Assembly (NCBI GenBank): GCA_016222805.1
Contig: JACRQG010000012.1
Span: forward strand, 62,001-126,000
Reading direction: 5' to 3'
DNA: 64,000 nucleotides
Source of the DNA: Verrucomicrobiota bacterium
Lineage (GTDB): Bacteria; Verrucomicrobiota; Verrucomicrobiia; Opitutales; Opitutaceae
This document shows positions 63,456 through 64,000 of the stretch, piece by piece (the stretch's first letter is position 1; the number at the start of each line of letters is the position of its first letter). The position numbers and the translations under genes are program-made. The notes under the pieces were generated by a model that worked only from the letters and a program-made list of their open reading frames with translations, made no database searches and was not told the DNA's origin.

Positions 63456-64000
63456 CGGGTGGCTCCTTCCCGGCTGGCGCGGTAGGCGGCGACTTCTGAC
63501 TGGACGCGGTCAAACAGGTCGGCCGGGACCATCCGGCCGCGGATTTGCGGATAGACCCTGGCCGCCATCGCCTGCCATTCCGCGGCCACTTCCGGCGAGA
63601 CCGCGTGAACAGTGAGACCGCGCTTCTTCATGGCGACAATGGCCTGTTCATCCTCCTCGCGCCCGCGGGCGCGGATGCGTTCGCCGGTCGTGGCGGCGGC
63701 GGCGAGGAGTCCGGGGCGGAGCGAGGCGGGAACCTGCTCCCAGACCTCGCGACGGACGATGGCGGCTCCGACGATCGGCACCCAGTTGAGGTCGACCATA
63801 TGGTGAACCCACTTGGTGTACTGCATGGCGTTGGCGAGGAACGGAGGCACCGGCACGGCGGTGATCATCCCGCTCGCGAGCGAGGTCGGAATCGTGTCGG
63901 TCTCCAGGCTGACCGGCTGGTAACCGAGCGAACGGAGGATGGTCATCTGCTGCGGTTCACCGGCCCAGACGAAGAGCTTGTGCCGCTGGAAATCCGCCGG
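63452..64000 (-). CDS. TRAP transporter substrate-binding protein (DctP-type), cut by window edge
   Basis: The C-terminal ~180 residues of a periplasmic DctP protein are present; the frame is open to base 64000 and the start lies outside. FVWAGEPQQMTILRSLGYQP and TIPTSLASGMITAVPVPPFL are the typical substrate-site and hinge region. TKWVHHMVDLNWVPIVGAAI follows, and the end is helical. It delivers a carboxylic acid or similar ligand to the QM protein next door. Specificity is unknown. Confidence 0.88.
   Translation of the reverse strand, partial: PADFQRHKLFVWAGEPQQMTILRSLGYQPVSLETDTIPTSLASGMITAVPVPPFLANAMQYTKWVHHMVDLNWVPIVGAAIVRREVWEQVPASLRPGLLAAAATTGERIRARGREEDEQAIVAMKKRGLTVHAVSPEVAAEWQAMAARVYPQIRGRMVPADLFDRVQSEVAAYRASREGATR

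Noticed and set aside
1-64000. rRNA, tRNA, prophage or IS element
   Set aside because: No rRNA segments, tRNA-like cloverleaf with CCA-type ends, integrase or transposase motifs were recognised by reading.

Overview
The window is GC-rich, densely packed chromosomal DNA, most likely from a Verrucomicrobiota bacterium of the Opitutaceae type. The basis is a DUF1552 / DUF1592-type cytochrome pair (a hallmark of Planctomycetota and Verrucomicrobiota), a very large TonB-dependent receptor with a carboxypeptidase-regulatory N-terminus, an S23 four-helix-bundle gene, and short intergenic palindromic repeats. This placement is inference; no rRNA or tRNA gene was seen. Both edges cut genes: an ABC-F ATPase on the left and a TRAP substrate-binding protein on the right.

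Layout. 0-11 kb: the ABC-F end, an orphan membrane protein, a tandem pair of secreted alpha/beta hydrolases (the first frameshifted), a repeat-filled gap, then the DUF1552 gene, an S23 gene and a diheme DUF1592-type cytochrome. 11-24 kb: a surface-glycan locus with glycosyltransferases, three methyltransferases, polytopic membrane proteins and a Wzx-like flippase, many joined by 4-base ATGA overlaps. 24-40 kb: a sulfur-handling and efflux locus on the minus strand. It runs from two small membrane proteins, TolC, an RND adaptor and an RND pump to a FadL-like porin, an SQR-like flavoprotein, DUF1641, a TusE/DsrC-like protein, DsrE, a rhodanese, a CoA-disulfide-reductase-like flavoprotein with rhodanese domain, and a DevBCA-type ABC exporter. 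A divergent ArsR gene sits at 39708, and the same TGCGCATATA-type operator lies in its promoter and in the FadL promoter 6 kb away.

40-53 kb: a respiratory molybdoenzyme locus, also on the minus strand. It holds a Tat-exported PsrA/PhsA-like molybdoenzyme, a four-cluster FeS protein, an NrfD-type membrane subunit, two YeeE/YedE sulfur transporters (one fused to a degenerate rhodanese), a cytochrome b fused to an undecaheme cytochrome c, an outer-membrane porin, a small exported protein, an ArsR-rhodanese fusion regulator, a MOSC protein and MobA. The porin and small protein recall ExtI and ExtJ of the Geobacter selenite/tellurite (ext) loci, but that is recalled resemblance only. Together these genes could move electrons between the quinone pool, the periplasm and a sulfur, selenium or tellurium substrate, with MobA supplying cofactor and the 24-40 kb locus handling sulfane sulfur and exporting products. 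A second motif (TCAAACG / ACATTCAAA) recurs in this locus.

53-64 kb: a GNAT-aminotransferase fusion overlapping plsY, a UMF1-like MFS transporter, a TonB-dependent receptor, an unknown alpha/beta-fold-like protein, and a TRAP transporter whose small and large membrane subunits are fused. The points most worth a second look are the chalcogen respiratory locus, the two candidate regulons, the b/c cytochrome fusion, the GNAT-aminotransferase fusion, and an apparent deletion joining the TolC gene to its adaptor gene.
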